From assembly GCF_963853665.1 (NCBI RefSeq), contig NZ_OY970459.1, positions 3,906,001-3,970,000 of the forward strand: a DNA stretch of 64,000 nt, given 5' to 3'. Shown piece by piece: positions 46,209-57,961 of the stretch. The position numbers were made by a program, and so were the translations under genes. Below the pieces are notes generated by a model. The model was not told the DNA's origin. It worked only from the letters and a program-made list of their open reading frames with translations, and did not search any database. This DNA is from Mycobacterium decipiens. Lineage in GTDB: Bacteria > Actinomycetota > Actinomycetes > Mycobacteriales > Mycobacteriaceae. Each line of letters opens with the position of its first letter. Position 1 is the first letter of the stretch.

Positions 46209-49200
46209 ATGAAGCTTGACGAGGGGGCGCTGGCGCTGACGCGTGGGCAACTGGGCATATGGTTTTCGCAGGAAACTGGTTATTCGGAGACGGACTGGCA
46301 GCTTTGCTGGTTCGTGGTGATCAGGGGTGCGGTAGATCCCGATCTGATTGAGCGAGCGATCCGCCACGTGGTGGGTGAGGCCGAACCACTTAGGGCCGGC
46401 TTCTATGAGGTGGATGGTCAGGTTTTCCAAAGGAAAATTGATGACCCGAATGTTGAGATTGCCCGCTATGACCTCAGGTGCTCGCAGGATCCCGTCCGGG
46501 AGGCCTATCAGCTGGCCTCATCGATGCAACGCACGCCGATGCCGTGGGCCGGTCCACTGATTAGATTCGCGTTGTTTCGCACGCGACCAGCTGAATTCCG
46601 CTTGTTCATATGCGCCCACCATATAGTCATCGACGGGTTCGGCTCTGCGCTAATCACCAATCGGATCGCCGCTGTCTACTCTGCGATTGTTTCGGATGCA
46701 CCGGTACCCCCTGCCTTCTTCGGCTCACTACAGGACCTGATTTCCTGCGAGTCAGAATACGAGGCATCCAGCGATTATTGGGAAGACCGCGCGTATTGGA
46801 GCGAGAACCTTCCGCTGGAAACCGGTCCGGATTATCGGTTGGCGCAAGTCGCGCCGGGGCGTGATTCGTTTTCGGCTGCTGCGCCAGTTCAGTTGGACCC
46901 TTCGCTGGTGGGTCAAGTCGACGCGTTGTGCCAGGTGTTGGGGGTGCGTCGATCGTCAGTGATTGCCGCGGCGTGCGCGCTATTGGTACGTGGGTGGTGT
47001 GCTGGCGGGTCAGAGGTGGTGCTGGATTTCCCGGTCAGTAGGCGCATCAATGCGCAGTTAAAGACGTTTCCCGGGATGGTTACCGGGATCGTGCCGCTGG
47101 TGTTGACGGCGTCGCCGGGGTCGACGGTCACCGGCTTTTGTGAGCACGTTGACACGCGGATACGAGAAGTTCTGCGGCATCAGAGGTTTCCCGTCCAAGC
47201 CTTGGAGAACAACGGCGGCCGGCGAGGCGCACGGCAACCGACGGGTAGGGTCGCGGTCAATTTGTTCCCGTCGATCACTATTTCGCCTTTCGATACCGCT
47301 CCAGCATCGGTGGTCTACACGACTTTTGGCCGTGTGGACCACTTTGGCCTGTTCTTCATTAGAGACGGTGATCAACTATTTCTGAGCACCGCGGGCGCCG
47401 GTCAGCCTTTTTCGGATTTTGATACCTCCGATTTAGCGCGACGACTGCAGAAACTGTTGGTGGCGATGACAGCCGATCCTGGGCAGCGGTTGTCCTCGAT
47501 CGATGTGCTCGATACCGCCGAGCACACCCACCTGGACAGGATCGGTAACCGGGCGGTGCTGCGCGCTAGCCAGCCAGCATCGGCATCGATACCGCAGCTG
47601 TTCGCCGCCCAGGTCACGCGCACGCCCGAGGCGATCGCGGTGACGTTCAACGGTGAACAGATCAGCTACCGCGATCTCGACTCGGCCGCCAACCAGCTCG
47701 CGCAGCTGCTGGCCGGTCATGGTGTGGGCCCCGGCGATGTGGTGGCGCTGCTGGTGCAGCGCTCCATCCAGGCCATCACCGCGATCCTGGCGGTACTCAA
47801 GACCGGGGCCGCCTACCTGCCGATCGACCCCACCCACTCCGCCGCCCGGATCGCGTTTATCGTCCACGACGCCGCCCCGGTGGCCGCGGTCACCACCACC
47901 GACCTGGCCGAGCGGCTGGCCGACCACCAACTACCGGTACTCGCCGTCGATGACCCAATCCTCGACACCTACCCAAGCGCAGCACTGCCCCATCCCACAC
48001 CCGAGCACCTCGCCTACATCCTCTACACCTCGGGCACCACCGGAGTCCCCAAGGGCGTGGGGATCACCCACCACAACGTCACCCAACTATTCGCATCGCT
48101 TGACACCAGCCTGGTCCCGACAACCGGGCAGGTGTGGAGCCAATGTCATTCCTATGCATTCGATTTCTCGGTCTGGGAGATCTGGGGCGCACTGCTACAC
48201 GGCGGACGCCTGGTAGTGGTCCCCGAAGCCGTCGTGCGCTCACCGGAAGAGCTACACACCCTGCTCGTCTGCGAACACGTCGACGTCTTAAGCCAAACCC
48301 CATCGGCGTTTTATGCGCTGCAAACCGCCGATGCGCTGCGACCCGAGCTGGCACGTCGGCTGAAACTTCAGACCGTGGTGTTTGGCGGCGAAGCGCTAGA
48401 ACCCCACCGCCTTCGTGCTTGGCTGCACAACCACCCGGGGTCACCGCGCCTGGTCAACATGTATGGCATCACCGAGACCACCGTGCATGTCTCCGTTCGC
48501 GAGATCCTCGAGCGCGACACCCGCAGCAGCGCCAGCCCAATCGGGGAACCATTGGCCAATGTTGGCTTGTTTGTGCTGGATGGGTGGCTACGACCGGTCC
48601 CGGCCGGGGTGGCCGGCGAATTGTATGTGGCCGGCGCCGGGGTGGGGTGTGGGTACTGGCACCGACCGGGGTTGACCGCAACACGGTTTGTGGCATGTCC
48701 ATTCGGCGGGACCGCAACCCGCATGTATCGCACCGGAGACGTGGTGCGCTGGCGCACCGATGACCAGTTGGAATTCCTCGGACGCACCGATGACCAAGTC
48801 AAAATCCGCGGCTATCGCATCGAACCCGCCGAAGTGGCCGCCGCACTAACCCAGTTAGACGGAATCGACCAGGCCGTGGTCATCGCCCGCCAGGACCGCC
48901 CCGGCGACAAACGCCTCGTCGGCTACATCACCGGCACCGCCGATCCAGCCACCGCCCGCGCCCAACTAGCAGACCGACTACCCAGCTACATGATCCCAGC
49001 CGCGCTGGTAACCATGCAGCAACTACCACTAACAATCAACGGCAAACTCGACACCCGCGCCCTACCCACCCCCGAATACCGCGACACCGACCGATACCGA
49101 CCCCCCACCACCCCCACCGAAGAAATCCTGGCCACCATCTACGCCCACGTACTGGGCACCGACCACGTCGGCATCGACAACTCATTTTTCGACCTCGGCG

Positions 49201-50927
49201 GCGACTCACTATCGGCGATGCAGGTCATCGCCGCAGCGAACAAGTCCCTGAATACCCACCTGAGCGTGCGCGCCTTGTTCGACTCGCCCACGGTGAGCCA
49301 GCTGGTCACCCATATCGGAAGGGGTGATGGCGCGCGTGCGCCGTTGGCGCCGGTTGATGCCCGACCCGCGGTGATCCCGCTGTCGTTTGCCCAAAGCCGG
49401 TTGTGGTTCATCGACCAGCTTGACGGACCCTCCGCGGTCTACAACGTACCGGTGGCGCTGCGGTTGAGCGGGGAGTTGGATGTCGAGGCGTTGCGCCGGG
49501 CGTTGGTTGATGTGGTGGGCCGTCATGAAAGCCTGCGCACGGTGTTTGTGGCGGTCGAGGGAATACCGCAGCAAGTGGTCGTGCCTGCTGAACAGGCAGA
49601 CATGGGATGGAGCGCGCTCAACGCGGCCGGATGGTCACCCACCCAGCTGGACGAAGCACTCACCGCCGCGGCACGCTACACGTTCGATTTGGCATCCGAA
49701 ATCCCGTTTCGTGCACAACTTTTCATCGTTGGTGAGCACCAACACCTGCTAGTGCTCACCATGCATCACATCGCCGCTGACGGTTGGTCGTTGGCCCCGC
49801 TGGCCGCCGATCTGGGCGCGGCCTACGCCAGCCGATGCGCCGGACACGCCCCCGACTGGGCCGAATTAACGGTCCAGTATGTCGATTACACGTTGTGGCA
49901 GCGCCAGCAGCTAGGCGATCTAGCCGATCCAAACAGCGGCATCGCCGGCCAACTGACGTATTGGCACAACACCCTGGCCGGGATGGCTGAACGCCTGCAG
50001 TTGCCCACCGATCGGCCCTATCCCCAGCTGGCCGACTATCGCGGCGCCAGTGTTGCGGTCCAGTGGCCGGCAGAGCTGCAACAGCGGGTGACGCGGATGG
50101 CCCGCGAACATCATGCGACCAACTTCATGGTGGTCCAGGCGGCCCTAAGCGTGTTGCTATCGAAGATCAGCGCCAGTTCCGATGTGGCGGTCGGGATCCC
50201 GATCGCCGGCCGTGCCGACCCCGCCCTGGATGAGTTGGTGGGCTTTTTCGTCAACACCGTGGTGTTGCGGGTCGAGGTGGTCGGCGACCCCAGTTTCGCC
50301 GAGCTGTTGGCCCAGGTCCGAGCGCGCAGCGTGGAGGCTTTCGAGCATCAGGACGTGCCATTTGAGGTGGTGGTAGATCGGCTCAACCCAGCCCGGTCAT
50401 TGACCCATCACCCCCTGGTCCAGGTGGCGCTGGCCTGGCAAAACACCAGCCCAGCCGCGCCGGTGCTGGGTGATCTACACATCACAACCCTGCCCATGCA
50501 CACCCAAACCGCCCGCATGGACCTAACGTTTTCTTTGGCCGAACGCTTCACCGACACCGATGAACCCGCCGGCATCGGCGGCGCGGTGGAGTATCGCACC
50601 GACGTGTTCGACCAGGCCAGTATCCACACCCTCATCGACCGGCTAGAGCGGGTACTGGTGGCGATGACAGCCGATCCTGGGCAGCGGTTGTCCTCGATCG
50701 ATGTGCTCGATACCGCCGAGCACACCCACCTGGACAGGATCGGTAACCGGGCGGTGCTGCGCGCTAGCCAGCCAGCATCGGCATCGATACCGCAGCTGTT
50801 CGCCGCCCAGGTCACGCGCACGCCCGAGGCGATCGCGGTGACGTTCAACGGTGAACAGATCGGGTCAGCGGGTCGCCGCCCAGGTCACGCGCACGCCCGA
50901 GGCGATCGCGGTGACGTTCAACGGTGA
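46209..50927 (+). CDS. Non-ribosomal peptide synthetase, module 1 and first part of module 2 (C-A-T-C-), cut by frameshift
   Basis: 1572 aa from ATG 46209. C1 starts [15 protein letters not shown] with HHIVIDG (His137-His138), resembling the starter C domain of mycobacterial Nrp (Rv0101), so it may accept an acyl group. A1 (about nt 47580-49110) has [36 protein letters not shown] and NGKLD; pocket residues read D-F-W-S-V-G-M-V-H-K, close to the threonine code DFWNIGMVHK. T1 has GGDSL with Ser1000. C2 (from [13 protein letters not shown]) has HHIAADG (His1186-1187) and looks LCL-type. The frame then starts A2, but at 50862 a 73 bp insertion shifts it into 21 unrelated residues (from GSAGRRPG) and a stop. 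Without the insertion the frame joins 50851-57885 as one protein of 3867 aa. Confidence 0.92.
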   Translation: MKLDEGALALTRGQLGIWFSQETGYSETDWQLCWFVVIRGAVDPDLIERAIRHVVGEAEPLRAGFYEVDGQVFQRKIDDPNVEIARYDLRCSQDPVREAYQLASSMQRTPMPWAGPLIRFALFRTRPAEFRLFICAHHIVIDGFGSALITNRIAAVYSAIVSDAPVPPAFFGSLQDLISCESEYEASSDYWEDRAYWSENLPLETGPDYRLAQVAPGRDSFSAAAPVQLDPSLVGQVDALCQVLGVRRSSVIAAACALLVRGWCAGGSEVVLDFPVSRRINAQLKTFPGMVTGIVPLVLTASPGSTVTGFCEHVDTRIREVLRHQRFPVQALENNGGRRGARQPTGRVAVNLFPSITISPFDTAPASVVYTTFGRVDHFGLFFIRDGDQLFLSTAGAGQPFSDFDTSDLARRLQKLLVAMTADPGQRLSSIDVLDTAEHTHLDRIGNRAVLRASQPASASIPQLFAAQVTRTPEAIAVTFNGEQISYRDLDSAANQLAQLLAGHGVGPGDVVALLVQRSIQAITAILAVLKTGAAYLPIDPTHSAARIAFIVHDAAPVAAVTTTDLAERLADHQLPVLAVDDPILDTYPSAALPHPTPEHLAYILYTSGTTGVPKGVGITHHNVTQLFASLDTSLVPTTGQVWSQCHSYAFDFSVWEIWGALLHGGRLVVVPEAVVRSPEELHTLLVCEHVDVLSQTPSAFYALQTADALRPELARRLKLQTVVFGGEALEPHRLRAWLHNHPGSPRLVNMYGITETTVHVSVREILERDTRSSASPIGEPLANVGLFVLDGWLRPVPAGVAGELYVAGAGVGCGYWHRPGLTATRFVACPFGGTATRMYRTGDVVRWRTDDQLEFLGRTDDQVKIRGYRIEPAEVAAALTQLDGIDQAVVIARQDRPGDKRLVGYITGTADPATARAQLADRLPSYMIPAALVTMQQLPLTINGKLDTRALPTPEYRDTDRYRPPTTPTEEILATIYAHVLGTDHVGIDNSFFDLGGDSLSAMQVIAAANKSLNTHLSVRALFDSPTVSQLVTHIGRGDGARAPLAPVDARPAVIPLSFAQSRLWFIDQLDGPSAVYNVPVALRLSGELDVEALRRALVDVVGRHESLRTVFVAVEGIPQQVVVPAEQADMGWSALNAAGWSPTQLDEALTAAARYTFDLASEIPFRAQLFIVGEHQHLLVLTMHHIAADGWSLAPLAADLGAAYASRCAGHAPDWAELTVQYVDYTLWQRQQLGDLADPNSGIAGQLTYWHNTLAGMAERLQLPTDRPYPQLADYRGASVAVQWPAELQQRVTRMAREHHATNFMVVQAALSVLLSKISASSDVAVGIPIAGRADPALDELVGFFVNTVVLRVEVVGDPSFAELLAQVRARSVEAFEHQDVPFEVVVDRLNPARSLTHHPLVQVALAWQNTSPAAPVLGDLHITTLPMHTQTARMDLTFSLAERFTDTDEPAGIGGAVEYRTDVFDQASIHTLIDRLERVLVAMTADPGQRLSSIDVLDTAEHTHLDRIGNRAVLRASQPASASIPQLFAAQVTRTPEAIAVTFNGEQIGSAGRRPGHAHARGDRGDVQR
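47458..48308 (+). repeat. Intragenic repeat block 1, copy in A1 (partner 50656-51579)
   Basis: The end of C1 and the first half of A1 match 50656-51579 at the end of C2 and the first half of A2. I noticed two base differences (near 48190-48205) besides the 73 bp insertion in the second copy. The match stops sharply after the codons for SQTPSA, where the specificity region begins. Confidence 0.9.
48567..49226 (+). repeat. Intragenic repeat block 2, copy in A1-T1 (partners 51793-52452 and 56308-56684)
   Basis: 660 bp covering the C-terminal part of the adenylation domain and the T domain up to [10 protein letters not shown]; it looks identical to 51793-52452 at a constant offset of 3226. The first 377 bp also recur in A3 at 56308-56684, with one base difference seen. 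The edges fall just after the specificity pocket residues and just after the phosphopantetheine serine. Confidence 0.9.
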
Positions 50928-51579
50928 ACAGATCAGCTACCGCGATCTCGACTCGGCCGCCAACCAGCTCGCGCAGCTGCTGGCCGGTCATGGTGTGGGC
51001 CCCGGCGATGTGGTGGCGCTGCTGGTGCAGCGCTCCATCCAGGCCATCACCGCGATCCTGGCGGTACTCAAGACCGGGGCCGCCTACCTGCCGATCGACC
51101 CCACCCACTCCGCCGCCCGGATCGCGTTTATCGTCCACGACGCCGCCCCGGTGGCCGCGGTCACCACCACCGACCTGGCCGAGCGGCTGGCCGACCACCA
51201 ACTACCGGTACTCGCCGTCGATGACCCAATCCTCGACACCTACCCAAGCGCAGCACTGCCCCATCCCACACCCGAGCACCTCGCCTACATCCTCTACACC
51301 TCGGGCACCACCGGAGTCCCCAAGGGCGTGGGGATCACCCACCACAACGTCACCCAACTATTCGCATCGCTTGACACCAGCCTGGTCCCGACAACCGGGC
51401 AGGTGTGGAGCCAATGTCATTCCTATGCATTCGATTTCTCGGTCTGGGAGATCTGGGGCGCACTACTACACGGCGGACGCCTCGTAGTGGTCCCCGAAGC
51501 CGTCGTGCGCTCACCGGAAGAGCTACACACCCTGCTCGTCTGCGAACACGTCGACGTCTTAAGCCAAACCCCATCGGCG
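50656..51579 (+). repeat. Intragenic repeat block 1, copy in C2-A2
   Basis: Partner of 47458-48308. The offset is 3198 before and 3271 after the 73 bp insertion at 50800-50934. Confidence 0.9.
50800..50934 (+). repeat. 62 bp direct duplication with 11 bp spacer that breaks the NRPS frame
   Basis: The 62 bp at 50800-50861 recur at 50873-50934, separated by GGGTCAGCGGG (50862-50872). The net gain of 73 bp is not a multiple of three. The equivalent place in A1 (about 47600-47665) has a single clean copy, so the duplication is the derived state or an assembly error. Confidence 0.95.
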
Positions 51580-54500
51580 CTGGCAATGTTGTCGCCGAAC
51601 GGGCTGGGATCGGCGACGCTGATCGTGGGCGGTGAGGCCTGCCCCGCCGAGGTAGTGGACCGATGGGCGCACCAGCGCGCGATGGTCAACCAATACGGCC
51701 CAACCGAAACCACGATGTATGTGGCGATGAGCGCCCCGCTACGACCGGGGTCGGGCATTGCCCCGATCGGCTCCCCAGTGCCAAGGGCAGCATTGTTTGT
51801 GCTGGATGGGTGGCTACGACCGGTCCCGGCCGGGGTGGCCGGCGAATTGTATGTGGCCGGCGCCGGGGTGGGGTGTGGGTACTGGCACCGACCGGGGTTG
51901 ACCGCAACACGGTTTGTGGCATGTCCATTCGGCGGGACCGCAACCCGCATGTATCGCACCGGAGACGTGGTGCGCTGGCGCACCGATGACCAGTTGGAAT
52001 TCCTCGGACGCACCGATGACCAAGTCAAAATCCGCGGCTATCGCATCGAACCCGCCGAAGTGGCCGCCGCACTAACCCAGTTAGACGGAATCGACCAGGC
52101 CGTGGTCATCGCCCGCCAGGACCGCCCCGGCGACAAACGCCTCGTCGGCTACATCACCGGCACCGCCGATCCAGCCACCGCCCGCGCCCAACTAGCAGAC
52201 CGACTACCCAGCTACATGATCCCAGCCGCGCTGGTAACCATGCAGCAACTACCACTAACAATCAACGGCAAACTCGACACCCGCGCCCTACCCACCCCCG
52301 AATACCGCGACACCGACCGATACCGACCCCCCACCACCCCCACCGAAGAAATCCTGGCCACCATCTACGCCCACGTACTGGGCACCGACCACGTCGGCAT
52401 CGACAACTCATTTTTCGACCTCGGCGGCGACTCACTATCGGCGATGCAGGTCGTGGCGCGGGCCCGCGCTGCCGGTGTGGTGTGTCGCCCGCGCGACATT
52501 TTCGTCGAGCGGTCCGTGGCTGGGGTGGCCCGGGTAGCCACCTTTGCCGGTGCCGGGGATGGTCTGGTTGATGAGGGTGTCGGCGAGGTGGTGGCCACAC
52601 CGATCATGTGCTGGCTGCGAAGTGTTGACTGCGCCGTGGAGCAGTTCAACCAGACGATGGTGTTGCGGGCTCCGGCGGGGGTGACCGACGCCGACGTGGT
52701 GCAGTTGGTGCAGGCGCTGTTGGATCGGCATGCCATGTTGCGGTCGCGGGTCATCGATAATGCCGCGATTGGCGGGGATTGGTTGCTGTATGTGCCGGAA
52801 CCGGGTTCGGTGCAGGCGCACGACTGTGTGCGGTGTGTGGCGGTGCCCTCCGATGATGCATTGGTGGCCGCCCGCCACCGATTGGACCCCGCAGCGGGGC
52901 TGATGGTCAGCGCGGTGTGGGTGTCCTCGACGGCTGAGCTGGTGTTGGTGATTCATCATTTGGCCGTTGACGGGGTCTCGTGGCGGATTTTGGTTGATGA
53001 CCTGAATACTGCGTGGCAGCAGCGGCAGGCAGGACAGCCGATAGCGTTGCCGGTGGAGGGGACGTCGTTTCGCTCCTGGGCCGCGACGCTAGCTGAGCAC
53101 GCGCGCAGCCCCGCGGTGGTCGATCAGTTGGCGGCGTGGCAGCGCATTGAGGCGGCCGCGGCGGTGACCGAAGTTCTGGCGCCGGTCGAGTCGACGGTGG
53201 ATACGTATGTCACCGCCGGGCATCTGTCGGTGACGTTGGATGTCGACACCACACGCCTGCTGCTGGGCGAGGTGCCTGCGGCGTTTCACGCCGGGGTGCA
53301 CGACATTCTGTTGATCGCATTCGGACTGGCGTGGACGGAATTCCTGGGTTGCGCCGGTGCTCCGATCGGCATCGATGTGGAGGGTCATGGCCGCCAGGAG
53401 GATCTGGACCCCAACATTGACCTGTCGTCCACGGTGGGGTGGTTTACCAGCAAATACCCGGTTGCGGTGGTGGTGGATGGACCCAATTGGCAGCAGGTGC
53501 ACCATGGCGCGCCGGCGTTGGGGGCGGTGGTCAAAGACGTCAAAGAACAGCTCCGAGCCGTTCCTGACGGCCTGAGTTATGGCTTGCTGCGTTATTTGAA
53601 CACCGAGGTGGATCTGGCCGGACCTGATCCGTTGATCGGTTTCAACTATCTGGGTCGTCTGGGCGTTGTGGCTGATCCGGCGGTGCCCGGCACTGCGTGG
53701 CAGATCGCGGGCGAGGCGACGGTGTTCAGTGATCCGGCGCGCACCGCGATACCTGTGTCGCTGATGCATACCGTCGACCTCAACGCGGTCACGATCGACA
53801 CCGCAATCGGTCCGCGGCTGCACGCCAACTGGACGTGGGCGTCCGCCAAGCTTGATCGTGTCCAGATCGCCCGGGTTAACCAGCTCTGGTTCGAGGCCCT
53901 AGCCGGCATCTGTGCCCATGTGCAACGTGGTGGGGGCGGGTTGACCCCCAGCGATGTCGCCGGCACCGGGCTGAACCAACAACAGATCGACGAACTCGAA
54001 GCACAACACGACATCGCCGACATCTTGCCGCTGACCTCACTGCAGCACGGCTTGCTGTTTCACACCAGCCACACGGATGAGTACGGAAAGGGCGCTGCCG
54101 ATCCGTACGTGGTGCAGAGCAGCATCGGGCTGGCCGGCCGGCTTGACCCCCACCGTTTGCGTGCTGCCGTACAGACGGTCATCAACCGTCACCCCAATCT
54201 TGCGGCTCGATTCGTTGTCGATCATCTCCACCAACCGGTGCAGGTTATTCTGGCCGATCCGGCGTTGCCGTGGCGCTATATCGACCTAGCCGACGATCCG
54301 GGACAGGCCGGCGGTCAAATCGAACAAATTTGCGCTGATGAGCGCGCTGCGCTGAGCGAGCTTGCGCGCGCCTGTCCGCTGCGGGCGGCCCTCGTCCGCA
54401 CCGCAGCAAACCGATATCGGCTGGTGCTGACCAAGCATCACATAGTGTGTGATGGCTGGTCGCTGCAGATCCTGCTGCGGGAGATATTCGCCAGCTACGA

Positions 54501-57500
54501 CGGGCTGCCGTTGCCCGCCCCTGCACCGTATCGCAGTTTTATGTCCTGGCTTGCCACCCAAGACCACGCCTGCTCCCACACCGCCTGGCGCCGTGTGCTG
54601 CGCGGCGTGAAGACACCAACTCTGGTGAGTAGGCGTGACCCGTTCGAGCTGACCGGCAAAGACGTCGCATCCTTTGTGCTGCCCGAAGCAGTGACGGACG
54701 CGCTCACCCGACTGGCGCGTCAACACCACACCACCGTCAGCACCGTGCTGCAAGCCGCGTGGGCCTGCCTATTGAGCTGGCAAACCGGTCAACACGACGT
54801 GGTGTTCGGAACGACGGTCTCTGGGCGGCCGGCCGATCTGGCCGGGGCGCAAACAATGGTGGGTCTGTTCATCAATACCGTGCCGGTGCGTGCCACGCTG
54901 ACGGTCGCTACCACCACGGCACAGCTGCTCGACCAACTGCAAAACGCCCACAACATCACCCTGGAACACCAACACCTACCGCTTACCGATATCCACCGCA
55001 TCACCGGCCTCGACAGGCTGTTCGACACCCTGTTCATCTACCAGAACTATCCCGCTGACACCGCCCCCCTGGACAACCAAGGCCCGGCGATTACCGAGAT
55101 CTCCGGCTACGAATTCACCCACTACCCGTTGGCCTTGACCGTCGTACCAGGCCGAGAACTGGAACTTCGCGTCGAATTCGCCACGAATGCTTTCGATGCC
55201 GCCAGCATCCGCGCGCTGGTCGACCGGGTGCAGCTGCTGCTGGAAGCGATGACAGCTGACCCTGGTCGGCGGTTGTCGTCGATCGATGTGCTCGACAAGG
55301 CTGACCACGCCCTTCTGGACCTGGTTGGTAACCGTGCCGTACTGGCGGCCGCCCCAGCGGCGGTGGGGGTGTCAGTTCTGCAGTTGTTCGCCGCCCAGGT
55401 GGTGCGCACACCCGAGGCGATCGCGGTGGTGTTCAACGGTGAGCAGACGACATATCGCGGGCTGGACGAGGCAGCAACCCGGCTGGCTAACCTGCTGGTT
55501 GGTTATGGCGTGCGGCCCGGGGATGTGGTGGGGCTGTTGGTGGAGCGCTCGGCTCAGGCCATTGCCGCGATCCTGGCCGTGCTCAAGACGGGCGCCGCGT
55601 ACTTACCCATCGATCCAGCCCACCCCGACGCCCGGATCGCGTTCCTGCTCAACGATGCCGCCCCGGTCGTGGTGGTGGCCACCACCGGGTTGCGTTCTCG
55701 GCTGGACGGTCAAGACGTGGTGGTCATCGATGTCAATGATCCGGCCCTTGAGCGCTGCGATCCGGATTACCCCTTGCCCTACCCGCACGCCGACGACCTG
55801 GCCTACATCCTGTACACCTCGGGCACCACCGGGGCCCCGAAAGGGGTGGGGATCACCCACCACAACATCACCCAGCTTCTGGCAGCACCGACTTCGTTCA
55901 CGCCTACGGCGGGGCAGGCAGTTACCCAGGTTCATTCGTATGGCTTCGACTTCTCGGTGTGGGAGATCTGGAGCGCGTTGTTGCATGGTGGACGGCTGGT
56001 GGTGGTGTCCGAAACCGTGGCCCGCTCCCCGGCAGATCTGCATGCGTTGCTGGTCGCCGAACGGGTCGACGTCTTGACCCAAACCCCGTCGGCGGTGGGG
56101 GGGTTGTCGGCGCAGGGGTTGGAGTCAACGACTCTCGTGCTTCTCGGCGAGCCGTGTCCGGTCGAGCTGGTAGACCGGTGGGCGCCTGGGCGGGCGATGA
56201 TCAACTCCTATGGCCCGACCGAGGCCACGATATTTGTGACGGTGAGTGCGCCGTTGCGACCGGGTAAGGGGATTGCGCCAATCGGCTCGCCGGTGCCGGG
56301 GGCGGCGTTGTTTGTGCTGGATGGGTGGCTACGACCGGTCCCGGCCGGGGTGGCCGGCGAGTTGTATGTGGCCGGCGCCGGGGTGGGGTGTGGGTACTGG
56401 CACCGACCGGGGTTGACCGCAACACGGTTTGTGGCATGTCCATTCGGCGGGACCGCAACCCGCATGTATCGCACCGGAGACGTGGTGCGCTGGCGCACCG
56501 ATGACCAGTTGGAATTCCTCGGACGCACCGATGACCAAGTCAAAATCCGCGGCTATCGCATCGAACCCGCCGAAGTGGCCGCCGCACTAACCCAGTTAGA
56601 CGGAATCGACCAGGCCGTGGTCATCGCCCGCCAGGACCGCCCCGGCGACAAACGCCTCGTCGGCTACATCACCGGCACCGCCGACTCGGCTGGCGCGCGC
56701 GCGTTATTAGCCACTCAGCTGCCCGGCTATATGGTGCCGGCCGCCGTAGTGGCGGTTCCTGAGCTGCCGTTGACGGTCAACGGCAAACTCGACGTTCGTG
56801 CCTTGCCGGCCCCTGAGTATGGCCACGTTGACCGGTATCGGGCCCCGACCACGCCCACCGAGGAAATCCTGGCCGGCATCTATGCCCAGGTGCTCGATGT
56901 CGAGCGTGTCGGAGTCGACGATTCGTTTTTTGACCTGGGTGGTGATTCTTTGTCGGCGATGCGGGTCATCGCCGCGGTGAACGCGGCCCTGGCGACTGAC
57001 CTGAGCGTGCGCGCGTTGTTCGAGGCGCCGTCCGTGAGCGGCCTCAGCTCGCTCATGCGGGAACCCAGCCCAGCGGCCCCATCAAGCCATGCGGGTATGG
57101 TCGCCCCCGTTGAGGTGCTTCACCACGGTTCTGGATCTCCCCTGTTTTGCATCCATCCCGCCGGCGGCGTTAGCTGGCCGTATCGCATTCTGGGTTCCTA
57201 TGTGGGTTGTCCGATTGTCGGTATTCAGCAGGCCACTCGAAATGGCGGTCAGGAGCCCGAATCGATTCGCGCCCTGGCAATGAATTACGCCCAGCGGATC
57301 GAAGAGTTTCACCCCGGAGGCGCATATAACCTTCTTGGCTGGTCCTTCGGGGGAAATGTGGCCCACGAGCTCGCCATTGAGCTCGCTCGTCGTGGGCACG
57401 TGGTCCAACGTCTGATAATTTTGGACGCCGCACCTAGCCACGATGATGCGTTAGCCATTTATGGTGAAAATGCCATTGACGAAGCTTTGGCGCTAAACGA

Positions 57501-57885
57501 CTACCTAAAACAAGCGTTGCGATACGATGACTTCACCATCCCCGAACAATCTGATTCAGAAACTCATCAGCGGGCATCGGTATTGATCAAACAGCTAAAC
57601 GCACCCGACACCCTTCCGTTCACCGACCTGCTAGAGGTTATCGTAAAAAACGCCGACGCCAATATGCAATGTGGTTCGGAACACAAAGCTGGGGTTTTCA
57701 ATGGTGATATGACCATATTCTCCGCGGTCCGGAGCGCGGCGAGTGGAGCACTTGCACAGAGCTGGCGTCCATATGTCACGGGTGAGATCACCGACCATCC
57801 GGTTGATTGTGCCCATCACGAAATGTTGACCCCCGAAGCGGTTGAACTGTTTGGCGACCGACTCAAGGCGGTATTAGAAAGCTGA
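50851..57885 (+). CDS. Non-ribosomal peptide synthetase, rest of module 2 and module 3 (A-T-E-C-A-T-TE)
   Basis: 2344 aa from GTG 50851, which overlaps the first NRPS frame. A2 pocket reads D-F-W-S-I-G-Q-M-Y-K, with no sure assignment. T2 has GGDSL (Ser528). The epimerisation domain has [13 protein letters not shown] (His702-703), [12 protein letters not shown] and NYLGRLG, so residue 2 should be D. C3 ([24 protein letters not shown], His1196-1197) looks DCL-type, as expected after E. A3 pocket reads D-F-W-T-V-L-S-I-F-K, also unassigned. T3 has Ser2033. The thioesterase has GWSFGG (Ser2165), LILDAAP (Asp2192) and CAHHEML (His2323) and would release the peptide by hydrolysis or cyclisation. 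The TE part is visibly less GC-rich than the rest. The GTG start is probably an accident of the frameshift, although the A2 domain from this start is almost complete. Confidence 0.93.
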   Translation: MNRSGQRVAAQVTRTPEAIAVTFNGEQISYRDLDSAANQLAQLLAGHGVGPGDVVALLVQRSIQAITAILAVLKTGAAYLPIDPTHSAARIAFIVHDAAPVAAVTTTDLAERLADHQLPVLAVDDPILDTYPSAALPHPTPEHLAYILYTSGTTGVPKGVGITHHNVTQLFASLDTSLVPTTGQVWSQCHSYAFDFSVWEIWGALLHGGRLVVVPEAVVRSPEELHTLLVCEHVDVLSQTPSALAMLSPNGLGSATLIVGGEACPAEVVDRWAHQRAMVNQYGPTETTMYVAMSAPLRPGSGIAPIGSPVPRAALFVLDGWLRPVPAGVAGELYVAGAGVGCGYWHRPGLTATRFVACPFGGTATRMYRTGDVVRWRTDDQLEFLGRTDDQVKIRGYRIEPAEVAAALTQLDGIDQAVVIARQDRPGDKRLVGYITGTADPATARAQLADRLPSYMIPAALVTMQQLPLTINGKLDTRALPTPEYRDTDRYRPPTTPTEEILATIYAHVLGTDHVGIDNSFFDLGGDSLSAMQVVARARAAGVVCRPRDIFVERSVAGVARVATFAGAGDGLVDEGVGEVVATPIMCWLRSVDCAVEQFNQTMVLRAPAGVTDADVVQLVQALLDRHAMLRSRVIDNAAIGGDWLLYVPEPGSVQAHDCVRCVAVPSDDALVAARHRLDPAAGLMVSAVWVSSTAELVLVIHHLAVDGVSWRILVDDLNTAWQQRQAGQPIALPVEGTSFRSWAATLAEHARSPAVVDQLAAWQRIEAAAAVTEVLAPVESTVDTYVTAGHLSVTLDVDTTRLLLGEVPAAFHAGVHDILLIAFGLAWTEFLGCAGAPIGIDVEGHGRQEDLDPNIDLSSTVGWFTSKYPVAVVVDGPNWQQVHHGAPALGAVVKDVKEQLRAVPDGLSYGLLRYLNTEVDLAGPDPLIGFNYLGRLGVVADPAVPGTAWQIAGEATVFSDPARTAIPVSLMHTVDLNAVTIDTAIGPRLHANWTWASAKLDRVQIARVNQLWFEALAGICAHVQRGGGGLTPSDVAGTGLNQQQIDELEAQHDIADILPLTSLQHGLLFHTSHTDEYGKGAADPYVVQSSIGLAGRLDPHRLRAAVQTVINRHPNLAARFVVDHLHQPVQVILADPALPWRYIDLADDPGQAGGQIEQICADERAALSELARACPLRAALVRTAANRYRLVLTKHHIVCDGWSLQILLREIFASYDGLPLPAPAPYRSFMSWLATQDHACSHTAWRRVLRGVKTPTLVSRRDPFELTGKDVASFVLPEAVTDALTRLARQHHTTVSTVLQAAWACLLSWQTGQHDVVFGTTVSGRPADLAGAQTMVGLFINTVPVRATLTVATTTAQLLDQLQNAHNITLEHQHLPLTDIHRITGLDRLFDTLFIYQNYPADTAPLDNQGPAITEISGYEFTHYPLALTVVPGRELELRVEFATNAFDAASIRALVDRVQLLLEAMTADPGRRLSSIDVLDKADHALLDLVGNRAVLAAAPAAVGVSVLQLFAAQVVRTPEAIAVVFNGEQTTYRGLDEAATRLANLLVGYGVRPGDVVGLLVERSAQAIAAILAVLKTGAAYLPIDPAHPDARIAFLLNDAAPVVVVATTGLRSRLDGQDVVVIDVNDPALERCDPDYPLPYPHADDLAYILYTSGTTGAPKGVGITHHNITQLLAAPTSFTPTAGQAVTQVHSYGFDFSVWEIWSALLHGGRLVVVSETVARSPADLHALLVAERVDVLTQTPSAVGGLSAQGLESTTLVLLGEPCPVELVDRWAPGRAMINSYGPTEATIFVTVSAPLRPGKGIAPIGSPVPGAALFVLDGWLRPVPAGVAGELYVAGAGVGCGYWHRPGLTATRFVACPFGGTATRMYRTGDVVRWRTDDQLEFLGRTDDQVKIRGYRIEPAEVAAALTQLDGIDQAVVIARQDRPGDKRLVGYITGTADSAGARALLATQLPGYMVPAAVVAVPELPLTVNGKLDVRALPAPEYGHVDRYRAPTTPTEEILAGIYAQVLDVERVGVDDSFFDLGGDSLSAMRVIAAVNAALATDLSVRALFEAPSVSGLSSLMREPSPAAPSSHAGMVAPVEVLHHGSGSPLFCIHPAGGVSWPYRILGSYVGCPIVGIQQATRNGGQEPESIRALAMNYAQRIEEFHPGGAYNLLGWSFGGNVAHELAIELARRGHVVQRLIILDAAPSHDDALAIYGENAIDEALALNDYLKQALRYDDFTIPEQSDSETHQRASVLIKQLNAPDTLPFTDLLEVIVKNADANMQCGSEHKAGVFNGDMTIFSAVRSAASGALAQSWRPYVTGEITDHPVDCAHHEMLTPEAVELFGDRLKAVLES
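51793..52452 (+). repeat. Intragenic repeat block 2, copy in A2-T2
   Basis: Partner of 48567-49226, apparently identical over 660 bp; the match ends where T2 continues into the sequence that precedes the epimerisation domain. Confidence 0.9.
56308..56684 (+). repeat. Intragenic repeat block 2, short copy in A3
   Basis: 377 bp matching 48567-48943 and 51793-52169 almost perfectly, from [20 protein letters not shown] to GYITGTAD; flanking A3 sequence is diverged. Confidence 0.9.
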
Positions 57886-57961
57886 AATAGAACGACCGTG
57901 AGGTTTTTCCACCCGCCGTGGGGTTCGGAAAGCGATTTTGTCTGAGTTGGAGGAGGCATCC

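Noticed and set aside
50851..50875. Natural two-subunit NRPS starting at GTG 50851
   Set aside because: No docking helix or ribosome site, and removing 73 bp restores a single continuous frame; kept as a CDS only because the frame is open.
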